Origin: Chloroflexota bacterium
GTDB taxonomy: Bacteria > Chloroflexota > UBA6077 > JACCZL01
Length of the DNA: 64,000 bases
Direction: 5' to 3'
NCBI GenBank assembly: GCA_020845495.1
Contig: JADLFM010000170.1
Span: 1-64,000, forward strand
The notes below the pieces were generated by a model, which was not told the origin of the DNA, did no database searches, and saw only the letters and a list, made by a program, of their open reading frames with translations. Every line of letters starts with the position of its first letter. Position 1 is the stretch's first letter. A program made the position numbers and the translations under genes. Shown piece after piece: positions 43,527 through 53,215 of the stretch.

Positions 43527-44928
43527 TCGCGGGGGTGGCGACCGGCGCTTCCCACAGCGGCTCGGTGAGGACTGCTGCTGCGTTGAGCGCCGCACGGTGA
43601 GCGGACTGGAGGATGATTGGCGGCTCGGCGGTACGTGCGGCCTCGTCGAGTAGCGCATCTGCCTGGCTCAGTGCGGCATCCAACTCGATCAGGGTGGCGT
43701 CGACGAAGTCACGCAGAATACGGTGCGCCCCGTCCGGCTCCCCAGCGTCGCGCAGGTCGCGGGCCCGCGCCTCGACGGACGGCGCCTGCTTCAGCCAACG
43801 CCGCTCCAGGTTGTCGTACAGGCTGCGGAGGACTGACGCGAGGGCCGGGTGAGCGTCGACGCGGCGATGCAGCCGCTCGAAGCGCCACCATGCCGACGTA
43901 GGGTCGAAGGTACCGCTGCCGCGATCGAGATCGTCGGGCAGCCCGGCGCCGCCGAGGTAGACCGGATGGAACGCCGAGAGGCACGGCGAGGCGAAACTGT
44001 GCCAGACGGTGGAACGAAGCGGCGCCGCCTCGTCGCGAAGCTCGGCCACCATGCCGGAGGCCGTCTCGCCGCGATACTGCTCCGAGGTGTGCATGCAGAT
44101 CGAGGAGAAACACAGTTCTTGCGGCGACCAGCGCGGAGCCATGAACGTGTCGTCATAATGGTCGCGCAGGTGCGCCATCATGGTCTGAGCGGTGATCTGG
44201 CCGCCCTGGCGCCCGAGAAGATCGGTGGCCCGCTGGAAGCGCACGCAGCGCGGCGCGATCTCGACCGAGAAGTCCTGATACGCCCGCGCAAAGTTGAAGG
44301 GAACGTCCGCGCGCCACCAGCCTCGTTCGATGGCGTGCTCGGCGAGGTCCGGCGACGACTCGTCCCAGTGCGTTTCGATGGAGTAGACGTTCGAGATTGC
44401 CCGTGCGCCATTGACGTGCACGGCGGCCCAGTAGCGGCCGGCCGTTTCGAGCACCCACGCCTCGCGCGGATCGGCGACGATGAAGGCGTTGTGGTAGTAG
44501 CGGACGCCGTCGACCTCGGCCGACCCCCCCTGGCCGTACCGTTCGAGCAGGTCCGTGATGACGTGGAGCGCCTCGTAGGCCGTGCGCCCCCGCTCCAGCC
44601 CGAGTCGCAGCAGGTCCATACCGAGCAGGCCGGTCTCGGCGTATGGCTCCTTCGAGAGTACCGCCTCGTTGCCGATGGCGACGCCCCACTCGTTGACGCC
44701 CGTCTCGAAGCCCCAGAGCCACCAGGGGCGCGCTCCGACAACCTCCCAGGTCGTCTCGACCTGGGGGATCTCGAGGTATTGGCAGCGGAGCGACGCGCCG
44801 GCCGGATGCTGACGTCGCGGCGCGTAGGCAAGCGGCTGGCACTCATTCGGGTGGCGGTCGCTGTTCTTCGCGAAAATGACGTGCCCGTCAGCCGTGGCGC
44901 GGCCGACGGCGACAGCGGTATCACACAT
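43522..44928 (-). CDS. C69 family peptidase / secernin-like Ntn hydrolase
   Basis: 468 residues from an ATG at 44928 with GAGGAGG upstream; the longer open frame to 45423 reads the promoter region and the opposite gene. After Met removal Cys2 (MCDTAV) would be the N-terminal nucleophile, as in C69 dipeptidases and secernins. FAKNSDRHPNECQPL, GVNEWGVAIGNEAV, ARAISNVYSI and CMHTSE are conserved-looking blocks. No signal peptide is seen, so the protein is cytosolic. A dipeptidase activity is likely; secernin members may differ. It follows 115 bp after the isomerase start region on the same strand. Confidence 0.9.
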   Translation of the reverse strand: MCDTAVAVGRATADGHVIFAKNSDRHPNECQPLAYAPRRQHPAGASLRCQYLEIPQVETTWEVVGARPWWLWGFETGVNEWGVAIGNEAVLSKEPYAETGLLGMDLLRLGLERGRTAYEALHVITDLLERYGQGGSAEVDGVRYYHNAFIVADPREAWVLETAGRYWAAVHVNGARAISNVYSIETHWDESSPDLAEHAIERGWWRADVPFNFARAYQDFSVEIAPRCVRFQRATDLLGRQGGQITAQTMMAHLRDHYDDTFMAPRWSPQELCFSSICMHTSEQYRGETASGMVAELRDEAAPLRSTVWHSFASPCLSAFHPVYLGGAGLPDDLDRGSGTFDPTSAWWRFERLHRRVDAHPALASVLRSLYDNLERRWLKQAPSVEARARDLRDAGEPDGAHRILRDFVDATLIELDAALSQADALLDEAARTAEPPIILQSAHRAALNAAAVLTEPLWEAPVATPAT

Positions 44929-45085
44929 CGGAAGCCTCCTCAGGCTGACGCAGTATAGCGACGCTCGCGGCCCAGACGAGAACCACAATGTGCCCTTCGG
45001 CATAGCTCCTGCACACAATCGGACGGCCGATTCCTGGCGAAACGAGCGCAGCAGGGTTGGCGGGTACTCGGGGGATGGGCACGCG

Positions 45086-46585
45086 ATGGACAACGAGCGA
45101 GCGGCTTCTGATGGGATCAGGGCCGCCGGCGACCGGCGCCCGCCCGATGCCCGCTCCAGCACCCCAGACCCCCCGCCCGATGCCCGCTCCGGCACCCCGG
45201 ATGCCCCGTCCGGTGATGCTCCGCCGAATGGCCCGTCGCCAGGCGACGTAACGACGAGCAGTCCAGCCCGACGCAGCGCTCCCCCAGACACCCCCTCGAC
45301 GGAGGCGCCCACGGCCGCCCCGGGCGGTCCTGGGCGGCGTCCCGAGACCCCATCGGAGGGTCGGCGACTGAGTCTGCCGTTCGGCCCGAGCGTTCCCGCG
45401 GCCTGGCAGCGGGCGCTGTGCATCCCCCTGGTGATTCTTGCCTGGCTGGCCGTGATCGTCGTCGTCGGCTGGCTGCTGAGCTACGTCACACGGACGCTCG
45501 TGGTCGTGGGCCTCAGCGGCGTGCTGGCGTTCGCCTTTTCACCGCTGGCCAATCGTCTCGCCCGAATGATGCCACGGCCGATCGCGCTCGGGCTTGCCTA
45601 CGTACTCGGCGTGGGAGTGGTGGTTGGGTGCGGGGTGTTCGTGGTGAGCACTGCTGTGGCGCAGATCACCAGCCTCGTTGCCAATCTTCCGAAATATGCC
45701 CAGCAGGCCCAGGATTTCGTGTCGGGGATCGCCGGCTATCTGGCTCCGTTCGGTGTTCCCGCCTCGGCTGTGAACGACGTGCAGCAGCAGGTACTGAGTC
45801 AGCTTCAGAGCACGGGCACGGCGATCGCCCGGCAATCACTCGCCAGTGTCGAGGCAATCGCTGGAGGGTTAATCGACCTCATTCTGATCTTGATCCTCAG
45901 CGTGTATCTCGCCGCCAATGGCGAGCGTATCGCCCACTGGCTCCGTACCGAGACGCCAAAGAGTCAGCGATATCGCGCCCAACTCCTCGTAGCCGTGATC
46001 AACCGAGTGGTTGGCGGCTACGTGCGGGGCATCGTGACCCTGGCAGCGCTCATCGGGGTGCTCGTCGGAGCCGGGCTCACTGTCCTGGGCGTGCCGTACG
46101 CGATGCTGCTCGGCGTACTCGCCTTCTTCATGACGTTCGTGCCCATTGTCGGAACGATCATTTCGGGCGTCGCCTCCGGCATCGTCGCGATCCTGTACTT
46201 CCAGAACTGGTTCCAGCCGCTGCTCGTGATCGTGTACTTCATCGTGGTTCACGTCATCGAGGGCGACCTCGTCGGCCCGAGGATCATGGGCCGGGCGGTC
46301 GGGATCCATCCGGCGACAGGCATGATCGCACTGGTCGCCGGCACCGAACTGTTCGGCCTCTGGGGCGCCTTGTTTGCGGCGCCGATTGCCGGTCTGGTCC
46401 AGGCTATCGCGACGGCAGTCTGGCACGAGCTGCGCGGCAGCGACCCACAGAAGATCTTGGAAGAGGTGACAGAGGAAGGCAAGAGGGAAGGGCGGGAAGG
46501 AGATCGGAGGAGAGCCTGGAGGAGGGCTGGAAGGAAGGTTGGGCGGAAGGTCGGGAAATGGGCTGGGAGGAGATCGGGGACGTGA
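45086..46585 (+). CDS. AI-2E family transporter (PF01594)
   Basis: 499 residues from an ATG at 45086 with GGGGGA upstream. The first 105 residues are Pro/Ser/Asp-rich with an internal repeat (PPDARSS.TPD twice) and are absent from most relatives. Eight hydrophobic segments follow with family blocks LSGVLAFAFSPLANRL, FFMTFVPIVGTIISG, EGDLVGPRIMGRAVGIHP and GLWGALFAAPIAG. The tail (about 455-499) is very basic (RKVGRKVGKW). Members export autoinducer-2, act as Na+/H+ antiporters, or are uncharacterised; function cannot be told from the sequence. It is divergent from the C69 peptidase, with a 157-bp gap. Confidence 0.9.
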   Translation: MDNERAASDGIRAAGDRRPPDARSSTPDPPPDARSGTPDAPSGDAPPNGPSPGDVTTSSPARRSAPPDTPSTEAPTAAPGGPGRRPETPSEGRRLSLPFGPSVPAAWQRALCIPLVILAWLAVIVVVGWLLSYVTRTLVVVGLSGVLAFAFSPLANRLARMMPRPIALGLAYVLGVGVVVGCGVFVVSTAVAQITSLVANLPKYAQQAQDFVSGIAGYLAPFGVPASAVNDVQQQVLSQLQSTGTAIARQSLASVEAIAGGLIDLILILILSVYLAANGERIAHWLRTETPKSQRYRAQLLVAVINRVVGGYVRGIVTLAALIGVLVGAGLTVLGVPYAMLLGVLAFFMTFVPIVGTIISGVASGIVAILYFQNWFQPLLVIVYFIVVHVIEGDLVGPRIMGRAVGIHPATGMIALVAGTELFGLWGALFAAPIAGLVQAIATAVWHELRGSDPQKILEEVTEEGKREGREGDRRRAWRRAGRKVGRKVGKWAGRRSGT

Positions 46586-46808
46586 GCCACACGACCGTGC
46601 GGATGATGGACGAATGGAAGAGCGATCTCTCTTCCAGTCAGGCCGGTACGGACTGTGACTGCCGACTTCCCCGATCGGGGTACGATCCGCCGCGGTCGCG
46701 TCCTTCGGCCAGCATCCAGACGAGGGGTGGGGAGGGCGGGAACAGGGTGAGCGCCGGTCGTATCCAGCGCTCGTCCCATCCCATCGTCTCGATGAGGATG
46801 CTGCCGGG

Positions 46809-49800
46809 TCAGTCCTCGGCGCCACCCCGAACCGGGGGTGGCTGGAGGAGCGGCTGCGTGGTGGCCAGTGCTGGCGCCGCGTGGCGGCCGCTGCGAACGC
46901 GGCGTATGAGCGTCGACACGCCCTGCTTGGCGTCATCGAGGATCGTGTACACGGACGGCACGAGCACCAGGGTCAGCAGCGTCGAACTGATGACGCCGCC
47001 CATGATGACCACTGCCAGCGGCGCTCGCGACTCACCGCCCTCTTCGAGCTTCAGCGCCAGCGGCAGCATGGCGAACAGCACCGTCGAGGTCGTCATCAAG
47101 ATCGGTCGGAGGCGGATGTAGCCCGCCCGCAGAATCGCTTCACGGCGCGGCACGCCCTCCTTCCGGAGCGTATCCGTGAAGTCCACCAGCAGGATGGCGT
47201 TCTTGCCGACCAGCCCCATCAGCATGATCGTGCCGATCAGCGAGAAGATATTGAAGGTGTTGCCTGTCACGTACAGGCCGAGGAACGCCCCCACCAGCGC
47301 CACCGGCAGGCTGAACATGATCGCGAACGGCGTCAGCCAGGACTCGTACAGGGCGACCATCAGCATGTACACCAGGATGACCGACAGCCCGAGCGCCGAG
47401 ATCAGCGTAGAGAACGCTGTCTCCTGCTGCTGCACCTGGCCGGCGAACTGGAGGCGATACCCTTCGGGCAGCGGTAACTGATTGGTGAGCGCACGAACGT
47501 CGCGGGTGACGTCACCAAGCGAGCGCCCAGAGACGTTCGCCGAGACCTGGATCACGCGGAGGCGATCGGTGCGCTGGATCCGGGCCGGGCCGGCGTCGCG
47601 GACGAGGTGCGCGACCTGATCGAGCCGGACGGTGGTGGTACCATCCACGACGAGCGGGATCGCGCCAAGCTGATCGGGGTTGGCCCGCGCCGACTCGCTG
47701 GAGATCAGACGCACGTCGATCTGATTGCCGACTTCTGGCCGAAGCTGCGTCGCGATGGTGCCGCCGACCATCGTCCGCATGGCGTCCGCAACCTGGGTCG
47801 CGTTGAGCCGAAGGTCGGCGAGGCGCTCGCGGTCGATGATCGCACGGACCTCCGGGTCTCGCTGCTGGGCGTCGTTCTGAACGTCGACGGCACCCTGCAC
47901 CTGCCGGACCTTGCCCTCGACGTCGGCTGCGATCTCGGAGAGCTTGTCCAGATCGTCGCCCTGAATGCGGATGCTGAGGCCGGAGCCGCCGCCCCCGGCG
48001 AGCGGGCTGCTGACGCTCGCCCGCACCTGGGCCTCGGGGAACTGTCGGGCAAGCCGCCGCACGTCGCCGAGCACCTGGAATACCGAGCGGTCGCGATGGG
48101 ACTTCTCGACGAGTTGCACCGCAATCTGAGAATTGCGAGTGTTCGAGCCGCCGAAGCCGCCCCCGGCGCCAACCGAGGTGAAGATGTTCTGGATTTCAGG
48201 GATATCACGCAGCCCCGCTTCGAGGCGGCGGACCACGGTGTCGGTGCCAGCGAGCGAGGTGCCCGGCGGCAGCGAGATGTTCACCTGGAAATTGCCGTCG
48301 TCCTCGGGGGGCGCGTACTCCGAGCCGACGATGTTCAACTGGAGCATCATCCAGGCGCCGTAGAGCAACAGTGCACTCACCATCACGACGAGCCAGCGCA
48401 CCCGGAGGGCGCCGCTGAGCAGATGGCGGTAGCCTGCCGCGAGGCGCTCGTAGCCGCGATCCCAGAGCCGCCCGAACCGTGCCAGCGGATCGTTGCGCTC
48501 GCCATGCTCGGGAGACAGGAAGCGTGAGGCCAGCATCGGCGTCAGGGTGAACGAGACGAACAACGAGAAGAGGGTCGCGGCGGCGATGGTGATGCCGAAC
48601 TCCTTGAAGAGCCGGCCGATGTTCCCGCTCATGAAACTGACCGGCAGGAACACGATCACGTCGACGAGCGTGATCGCCATCGCCGCCATGCCGATCTCGG
48701 AGCGGCCTCGGAGCGCCGCCGTGCGGGATTCCTCGCCGTCTTCGAGATGGCGAGTGATGTTCTCCAGCACGACGATCGAGTCGTCCACCAGGATGCCGAT
48801 GGTCAGGGCCAGGGCCAGCAGCGTGATGATGTTCAGGCTGAAGCCCATGAAGTACATGACGAGGAACGTCGAGATCAGCGACGTCGGAATCGCCAACAGC
48901 ACAATCAGCGTGTTCCGCCAGGTGTGCAGGAACAACAGCAGCACGATACCCGTCAGCAGCACCGCAAGATTCAGGTCGAAGAGCACTGCCTCGATCGAGT
49001 GCCGGGTGTAGATCGACGTGTCGCTGGTGACCGACATCGTTACGTCAGGAGGAAGGGTCCGCTGGATATTCCCAACGGCTGTCCTGATGTTGTCGGCGAC
49101 CTGGGTGCTGTTCGCGTCAGCCTGTTTCGTGAGAATGAAGCCGACGGCTTCCTTCCCGTTGAACCGCTGGAGCCGGGTCTGTTCGCGGAAGGTGTCGATG
49201 ACCTCCGCGACGTCTTGTAGCCGAACGACCCGTGCCTGACCCGCCCCGCTGCTCGTACTCGTGCTCGCCGTGGATGCGATGCTGCCCGGCCCCTGGACGA
49301 TCAGGTTCTTCAACTCGTCGACGCTTCGGATAGGCGCCAACGCTCGGATACTCTGCGAGCCTGGTCCTTCGGTCAGCCGGCCGCTCGGGCTGCTGACGTT
49401 CTCGCGCTGAAGGGCGGTTTGGACTTGCTGTAAGGAGAGGCCGTACGCACGTAGCCGGTTGGGATCGACGCGGACTTGAACCTCGCGCTGAAGCCCGCCG
49501 ACCAACTGGACGTCAGCGACGCCGTCGACTGACTGAAGGCGCGGCAGGATGTCGTCGTTGCCCAGGTCGTACAACTCGCCAAGCGTGCGGTTGCTGGTGC
49601 TCGACAGGGCAATGTTCATGACCGGCAAAGCCGTGATGTCGGCCTTGGTGACGGTCGGCGCATCCATGTCAGCCGGCAGGCGGCGGCGAATCGAGGAGAG
49701 CCGCCGCTCGACGTCCATGGCAGCCTGGTTCGTGTCGGTGCCTTCGACGAATCGGACGCTCAGACTCAGCGAGCCCTCGGACGACGTCGAGGTCATCGAG

Positions 49801-50033
49801 TCGATGCCTGGCAGCCCGGCAACCGCGTTCTCGACCGGCTTGGCGATCAGCTCTTCCATGTCGGTCGGCGCCGCGCCGGGGTAGCTGATCGACACGAACA
49901 CCGCGGGGAAGCTGATCGCTGGAAAGCGGTCCACCTTCATCCGGGTAAACGAGACCGCGCCCATCAGAATCATACCCACGATCAGCATCAAGATCGCGAG
50001 CGGGCGGGTAATCGCCAGCCGGGTCAAGCCCAT
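46809..50033 (-). CDS. RND efflux pump, AcrB/HAE1-like permease
   Basis: 1074 residues from an ATG at 50033 with AGAGG upstream. Twelve membrane segments in two repeats: N-terminal ITRPLAILMLIVGMILMGA, PGAAPTDMEELIAKPVE, central ILVDDSIVVLENI with the proton-relay Asp pair, and the second half GLVGKNAILLVDFT and PLALKLEEGGESRAPLA. PN1/PC1 porter domains lie between. The family exports drugs, bile salts, solvents or lipids by proton antiport with an adaptor. No adaptor or outer channel gene is adjacent; the HlyD-type protein at 7761 is a possible partner only by inference. A short C-terminal tail is Pro/Arg-rich. Confidence 0.95.
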   Translation of the reverse strand: MGLTRLAITRPLAILMLIVGMILMGAVSFTRMKVDRFPAISFPAVFVSISYPGAAPTDMEELIAKPVENAVAGLPGIDSMTSTSSEGSLSLSVRFVEGTDTNQAAMDVERRLSSIRRRLPADMDAPTVTKADITALPVMNIALSSTSNRTLGELYDLGNDDILPRLQSVDGVADVQLVGGLQREVQVRVDPNRLRAYGLSLQQVQTALQRENVSSPSGRLTEGPGSQSIRALAPIRSVDELKNLIVQGPGSIASTASTSTSSGAGQARVVRLQDVAEVIDTFREQTRLQRFNGKEAVGFILTKQADANSTQVADNIRTAVGNIQRTLPPDVTMSVTSDTSIYTRHSIEAVLFDLNLAVLLTGIVLLLFLHTWRNTLIVLLAIPTSLISTFLVMYFMGFSLNIITLLALALTIGILVDDSIVVLENITRHLEDGEESRTAALRGRSEIGMAAMAITLVDVIVFLPVSFMSGNIGRLFKEFGITIAAATLFSLFVSFTLTPMLASRFLSPEHGERNDPLARFGRLWDRGYERLAAGYRHLLSGALRVRWLVVMVSALLLYGAWMMLQLNIVGSEYAPPEDDGNFQVNISLPPGTSLAGTDTVVRRLEAGLRDIPEIQNIFTSVGAGGGFGGSNTRNSQIAVQLVEKSHRDRSVFQVLGDVRRLARQFPEAQVRASVSSPLAGGGGSGLSIRIQGDDLDKLSEIAADVEGKVRQVQGAVDVQNDAQQRDPEVRAIIDRERLADLRLNATQVADAMRTMVGGTIATQLRPEVGNQIDVRLISSESARANPDQLGAIPLVVDGTTTVRLDQVAHLVRDAGPARIQRTDRLRVIQVSANVSGRSLGDVTRDVRALTNQLPLPEGYRLQFAGQVQQQETAFSTLISALGLSVILVYMLMVALYESWLTPFAIMFSLPVALVGAFLGLYVTGNTFNIFSLIGTIMLMGLVGKNAILLVDFTDTLRKEGVPRREAILRAGYIRLRPILMTTSTVLFAMLPLALKLEEGGESRAPLAVVIMGGVISSTLLTLVLVPSVYTILDDAKQGVSTLIRRVRSGRHAAPALATTQPLLQPPPVRGGAED

Positions 50034-50204
50034 CGACAACCTCTTCGGGACGGGACGATGATCCGGCGTCGGCACACGACGCCATTGGTCGGCGCGACCC
50101 CTATGAAGTGCTCTTCGCTGAGCCGCATGATGTCCAGGCTGTGCCGTGTGCCGACGACAGCCGTCGACTGATTCTGCCTGAGTGGGACCGGGCCTGCAAG
50201 GACG

Positions 50205-50234
50205 TTGACACTCTTTTTACATTTGCCCTACCCT
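50205..50234 (+). promoter_or_regulatory. Sigma70-like promoter of a possibly leaderless gene
   Basis: TTGACA (50205-50210) is a perfect -35 box; TACCCT (50229-50234) is the -10 after 18 nt. The expected transcription start is at or next to the GTG at 50241, so the message would have no leader. Confidence 0.65.
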
Positions 50235-50240
50235 GACCGC

Positions 50241-50654
50241 GTGCGATGGACGCGCCCGGCACTCACCCTCCTGGCTATCTGCGCGCTCGTGGCGCTTGTC
50301 GGGCCGCTCTTGGAAGCACGCCAGCGGGCGCCGGAGCAGACGGTGCGGGCGTACCTTGCGGCCGTGGAGCGAGGTGACCTCGACGCCGCGCTCGCCACCA
50401 TCGATCCAGCCGAGCGCGCTGATGTCGAGGAGCGGATCGCGCTCCAACTTGGCAATCGCTATCAGATCGACGCGCTGGTGCTCGGACAGCCGTCGCTCCT
50501 CGACCGACTGCGTGACCGGTCAGTGCCGCCTGCCTGGGCCACGCTCCTCGCCGACGTGACTACGGTCACCGGCGACCGCTGGAAGAGCACGTCCACTGCT
50601 CCACTCGTCCAGCGCGACGACCACTGGTACCTGACCGAGCCGCCGTTCGCCTGA
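50241..50654 (+). CDS. Membrane-anchored small protein, NTF2-like
   Basis: 137 residues from a GTG at 50241. The start is set by the promoter just upstream and yields a proper signal anchor (RPALTLLAICALVALVGPLL). A small alpha+beta domain follows (TVRAYLAAVERGDLDAALATIDPAERADVEERI, then VTTVTGDRWKSTS, HWYLTEPP), in the manner of NTF2/DUF4878 extracytoplasmic domains. It would face outwards. Not assigned to a pathway. Next to it are the divergent RND pump and a second small membrane protein gene 48 bp downstream, possibly one operon. Confidence 0.75.
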   Translation: MRWTRPALTLLAICALVALVGPLLEARQRAPEQTVRAYLAAVERGDLDAALATIDPAERADVEERIALQLGNRYQIDALVLGQPSLLDRLRDRSVPPAWATLLADVTTVTGDRWKSTSTAPLVQRDDHWYLTEPPFA

Positions 50655-50702
50655 GCCATCGGCGACGGTACGGCTGAGGCTGCGAGCCTGGAGGATAGCT
50701 AG

Positions 50703-51191
50703 GTGACTGATTCGGAGACGGTGCCCCTGACGATGGGGCAACGGGTCCATCTGCTCACCGGCTGCCTGTCGTTTGTAGCGTTCGTCGGCGCGGTGCTGCT
50801 GGCAGTGCTGGCCCGGGTGGTGGTGACGGGAAGCCTGGCTCTGTCACCGGAAGCAGCACTCGTCATCGGCGGCTTCCTCGTCGTAGGCATCCTGTTCACC
50901 GGGTGGGACGCCTTGCAGTGCCTCCAAGACCTCTGCGCCGGGGTTGCGGTGACCGACGAAGACCGGCTCGAACACTGCTGGAACTCGAACAGGCCCGGCC
51001 GGTGGGGGTACGCCGGCAAGTTCGCCCGGCTCGGCCGCCTCCGGATGACCTCACGCCTGTACAGTCAGGTTATGCCGAGTGTGCGGTACCGAGTGGTCTA
51101 TAGTCCAGTGAGCAAACGGGTATGGGCGGTCGAGCCGGTCACCGGCGGGCCGAGCACCTGGTTTCGAACTCCGCCGCCGGCCCAGACGTAG
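50703..51191 (+). CDS. Small membrane protein of unknown function, 162 aa
   Basis: GTG at 50703 with GGAGG about 9 nt upstream. Two hydrophobic segments (LSFVAFVGAVLLAVLARVVV and LVIGGFLVVGILFTGWDAL) are followed by about 80 polar residues rich in Arg/Trp/Pro (RPGRWGYAGKF). No family recognised. It is 48 bp after the anchored small protein and probably shares its transcript. It converges with the adenylate-forming enzyme gene. Confidence 0.75.
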   Translation: MTDSETVPLTMGQRVHLLTGCLSFVAFVGAVLLAVLARVVVTGSLALSPEAALVIGGFLVVGILFTGWDALQCLQDLCAGVAVTDEDRLEHCWNSNRPGRWGYAGKFARLGRLRMTSRLYSQVMPSVRYRVVYSPVSKRVWAVEPVTGGPSTWFRTPPPAQT

Positions 51192-51260
51192 CCGGAGCGA
51201 GCGCGGCAACGGGCGCGATGTCAGGTGCTCGGGGCGCCGGCGTAGCTGGCTGGCCACTTC

Positions 51261-51283
51261 CTCGCCCGATCACGGGTGGCGAG
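51261..51283. terminator. Possible hairpin between convergent genes
   Basis: CTCGCC and GGCGAG flank an 11-nt loop in the 152-bp gap between two convergent genes. Weak, no T-tract. Confidence 0.3.
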
Positions 51284-51343
51284 CAGTTGCCGGGCTAGCT
51301 GGCGGCTGCCCTCGTCCGGGTGAGGGGCGATTGACCCGTGGCG

Positions 51344-52972
51344 CTAGCGCATGACCGAGGATGGGGCGGCAAGGTGGAACGGGAGTACCTTGCCGGCTCG
51401 GGTGGCGAGAGGCGACAGCCGTTGCACTACGATGGCGTCCGCGCGTCGAATCAGGCGAGCATGGTACGCATCCACGAAGCCGCCGCGCGCCATCTCGTCA
51501 AGGAGCATCGACTTCACGGCCGCGTCGTCGAGCGGTCCAACCGAGGGATCGATCCGCAGCACGAGTCGCGCCGCGCCATCGGGAGCTTCCTCCTCGACGA
51601 GCTGGTAATCGAGCGACATGCCGCCGAAGCGTGTGGGCAGCGCCCCCTCCAGGATCGCGACGAGGTTGGTGCGAGCGAACGACGTGCCTTCACTCGAAAA
51701 CTTCTCGAAGCTGCGGATCTCGGACAGATGCGTCCGCAAGCCCAACGACCCGAGCAGACAGCCGCAGTCGCGTTGCTCGATGCGTGCCGAATCGCCCGGC
51801 TCGACGTTGACGAGGATCTTCGGCGCGAACCGGCTCAACGAGGTCAGAAGCAAGGCGCTGACGGTAGGGCCGCCAACGTGGGCAGGTCGTTGGCGCTCGA
51901 CGACGGCGTAACGGTCGTGGCAGAAGTGACTGTCGTCAGCAGCATCGGCCGCTGGACAACCGTAGCTAATGTAGGGGATCTCGACCGTCGCGTAGCTCGT
52001 CAGGACGCGCGCGCCGACCGCCTCGATCTGGCGTCGGCGATGGACGGTGAGCGGCTCGTTGCGGCAATGGAATGTGACGCCGGGAAGCGAGATACCCAGA
52101 TGCTCGGCCATCGCGGCGACGCGTACCGCCGAGCCGGCCGTGCTATTCATCACCAATGGCGTGCCGGCTGTGGTGGCGTCTACGAGTCGGTGAACAATCG
52201 CCTCTGGCTCGCGCAGGTCGCAGTATTCCGGCATCGGCATGCGATGGCCTGACGCGGCTGCGTGCAGCGCCAGATAGCGTGCACCGAGAGGCACGAACCA
52301 GGGCAGCGGCTCGATCGGATAGAGCCAGGCGTCGACCGATTGACCGAGCTTGAAGAGGATCAGCAACCAGGTCAGTGGCCCCCCAAGCCACAGCACATTG
52401 CGGGGGTTGGCGATACGGTGCGCCGCGAGCGTCAACGCGTAGGACGACGCGCCCTCCATCGCCGAGGCGAAGCTGCGTCGGACCCGGCTGGGCTGTCCGC
52501 GCGACCCGCCTGTGAATTCGACATACTCGCTCGGGCAGAGCGGGTTATCGAAGTCGCGATCCGTGAACGTGAAGCGGGCGCTCCCCCGCACGACGGCGCG
52601 TCGGCCTTTGAATTCGTCGAACGTGACGTAGACGCCACTCCTGGTAAGGGTCGTGAGCGCGCCCTCGATCCCCTCCTGTGCGACCAGCCGACGGAGGTCG
52701 CCCAACTCACAGCCGGCATGAGCGAGCAGCCGTCGGTATGGGCTGTGGGGGACATGGTAGATGGCGCGGTTGACGAGCGTCAGGAACCGCCGTTCGCGGT
52801 GTTCGAGGCGTTGCTGAAGTCGTCGGCGAGCCTCGTCGGCGGTGAGCGGTGTTCGCAGGAAGGGTCCAAGTTGGGCGTTGAACCGGGCGAAGCTATCGGC
52901 ATCGGAGGCCAGATCGCGGAGGCGCTTGGCCGTTGTTGCGAAGCGACCGTCAGCCACGGGTGCCTTCAGCAT
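51344..52972 (-). CDS. PaaK/CapK-like adenylate-forming enzyme
   Basis: 542 residues from an ATG at 52972. The P-loop EFTGGSRGQPSRV and the adenylate region SYATVEIPYISYGCP match phenylacetate-CoA-ligase-like members of the ANL superfamily, as do NSTAGSAVRVAAMAEHLG and VVNVEPGDSARI. The first 110 residues are helical. A late C-terminal subdomain is present but the usual catalytic Lys motif is not obvious. Such enzymes activate aromatic or fatty acids, or act in capsule and cofactor assembly. Its neighbour is a large membrane protein, so a surface-polymer role is possible but not shown. Confidence 0.75.
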   Translation of the reverse strand: MLKAPVADGRFATTAKRLRDLASDADSFARFNAQLGPFLRTPLTADEARRRLQQRLEHRERRFLTLVNRAIYHVPHSPYRRLLAHAGCELGDLRRLVAQEGIEGALTTLTRSGVYVTFDEFKGRRAVVRGSARFTFTDRDFDNPLCPSEYVEFTGGSRGQPSRVRRSFASAMEGASSYALTLAAHRIANPRNVLWLGGPLTWLLILFKLGQSVDAWLYPIEPLPWFVPLGARYLALHAAASGHRMPMPEYCDLREPEAIVHRLVDATTAGTPLVMNSTAGSAVRVAAMAEHLGISLPGVTFHCRNEPLTVHRRRQIEAVGARVLTSYATVEIPYISYGCPAADAADDSHFCHDRYAVVERQRPAHVGGPTVSALLLTSLSRFAPKILVNVEPGDSARIEQRDCGCLLGSLGLRTHLSEIRSFEKFSSEGTSFARTNLVAILEGALPTRFGGMSLDYQLVEEEAPDGAARLVLRIDPSVGPLDDAAVKSMLLDEMARGGFVDAYHARLIRRADAIVVQRLSPLATRAGKVLPFHLAAPSSVMR

Positions 52973-53215
52973 GGGTGACGCCGATCCTGGGAGCGAGCGC
53001 CGGCACGAACGACGCGTATGCCGGCGTCGACGCGGTGCGCGACACGGATACGAGGTGCGTCAATTCCAGGCAGGGCGCGGTAACCGCAGCACTGGGATAG
53101 GGGGTCGCAGTGGAACGTAGCACGGCCCCGAAGTCTAGACTGAACGCGCAGGCCGCTGCACCGCCTCGGCCGGAAGACCGAAAGGTGGGGAGCAGCACGG
53201 TCAAGCGGCGCCAGG

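Noticed and set aside
45418..47121. Plus-strand open frame of 567 codons overlapping the AI-2E transporter and the RND gene end.
   Set aside because: Different frame of a transporter with evident membrane segments; Arg-rich and without domain.
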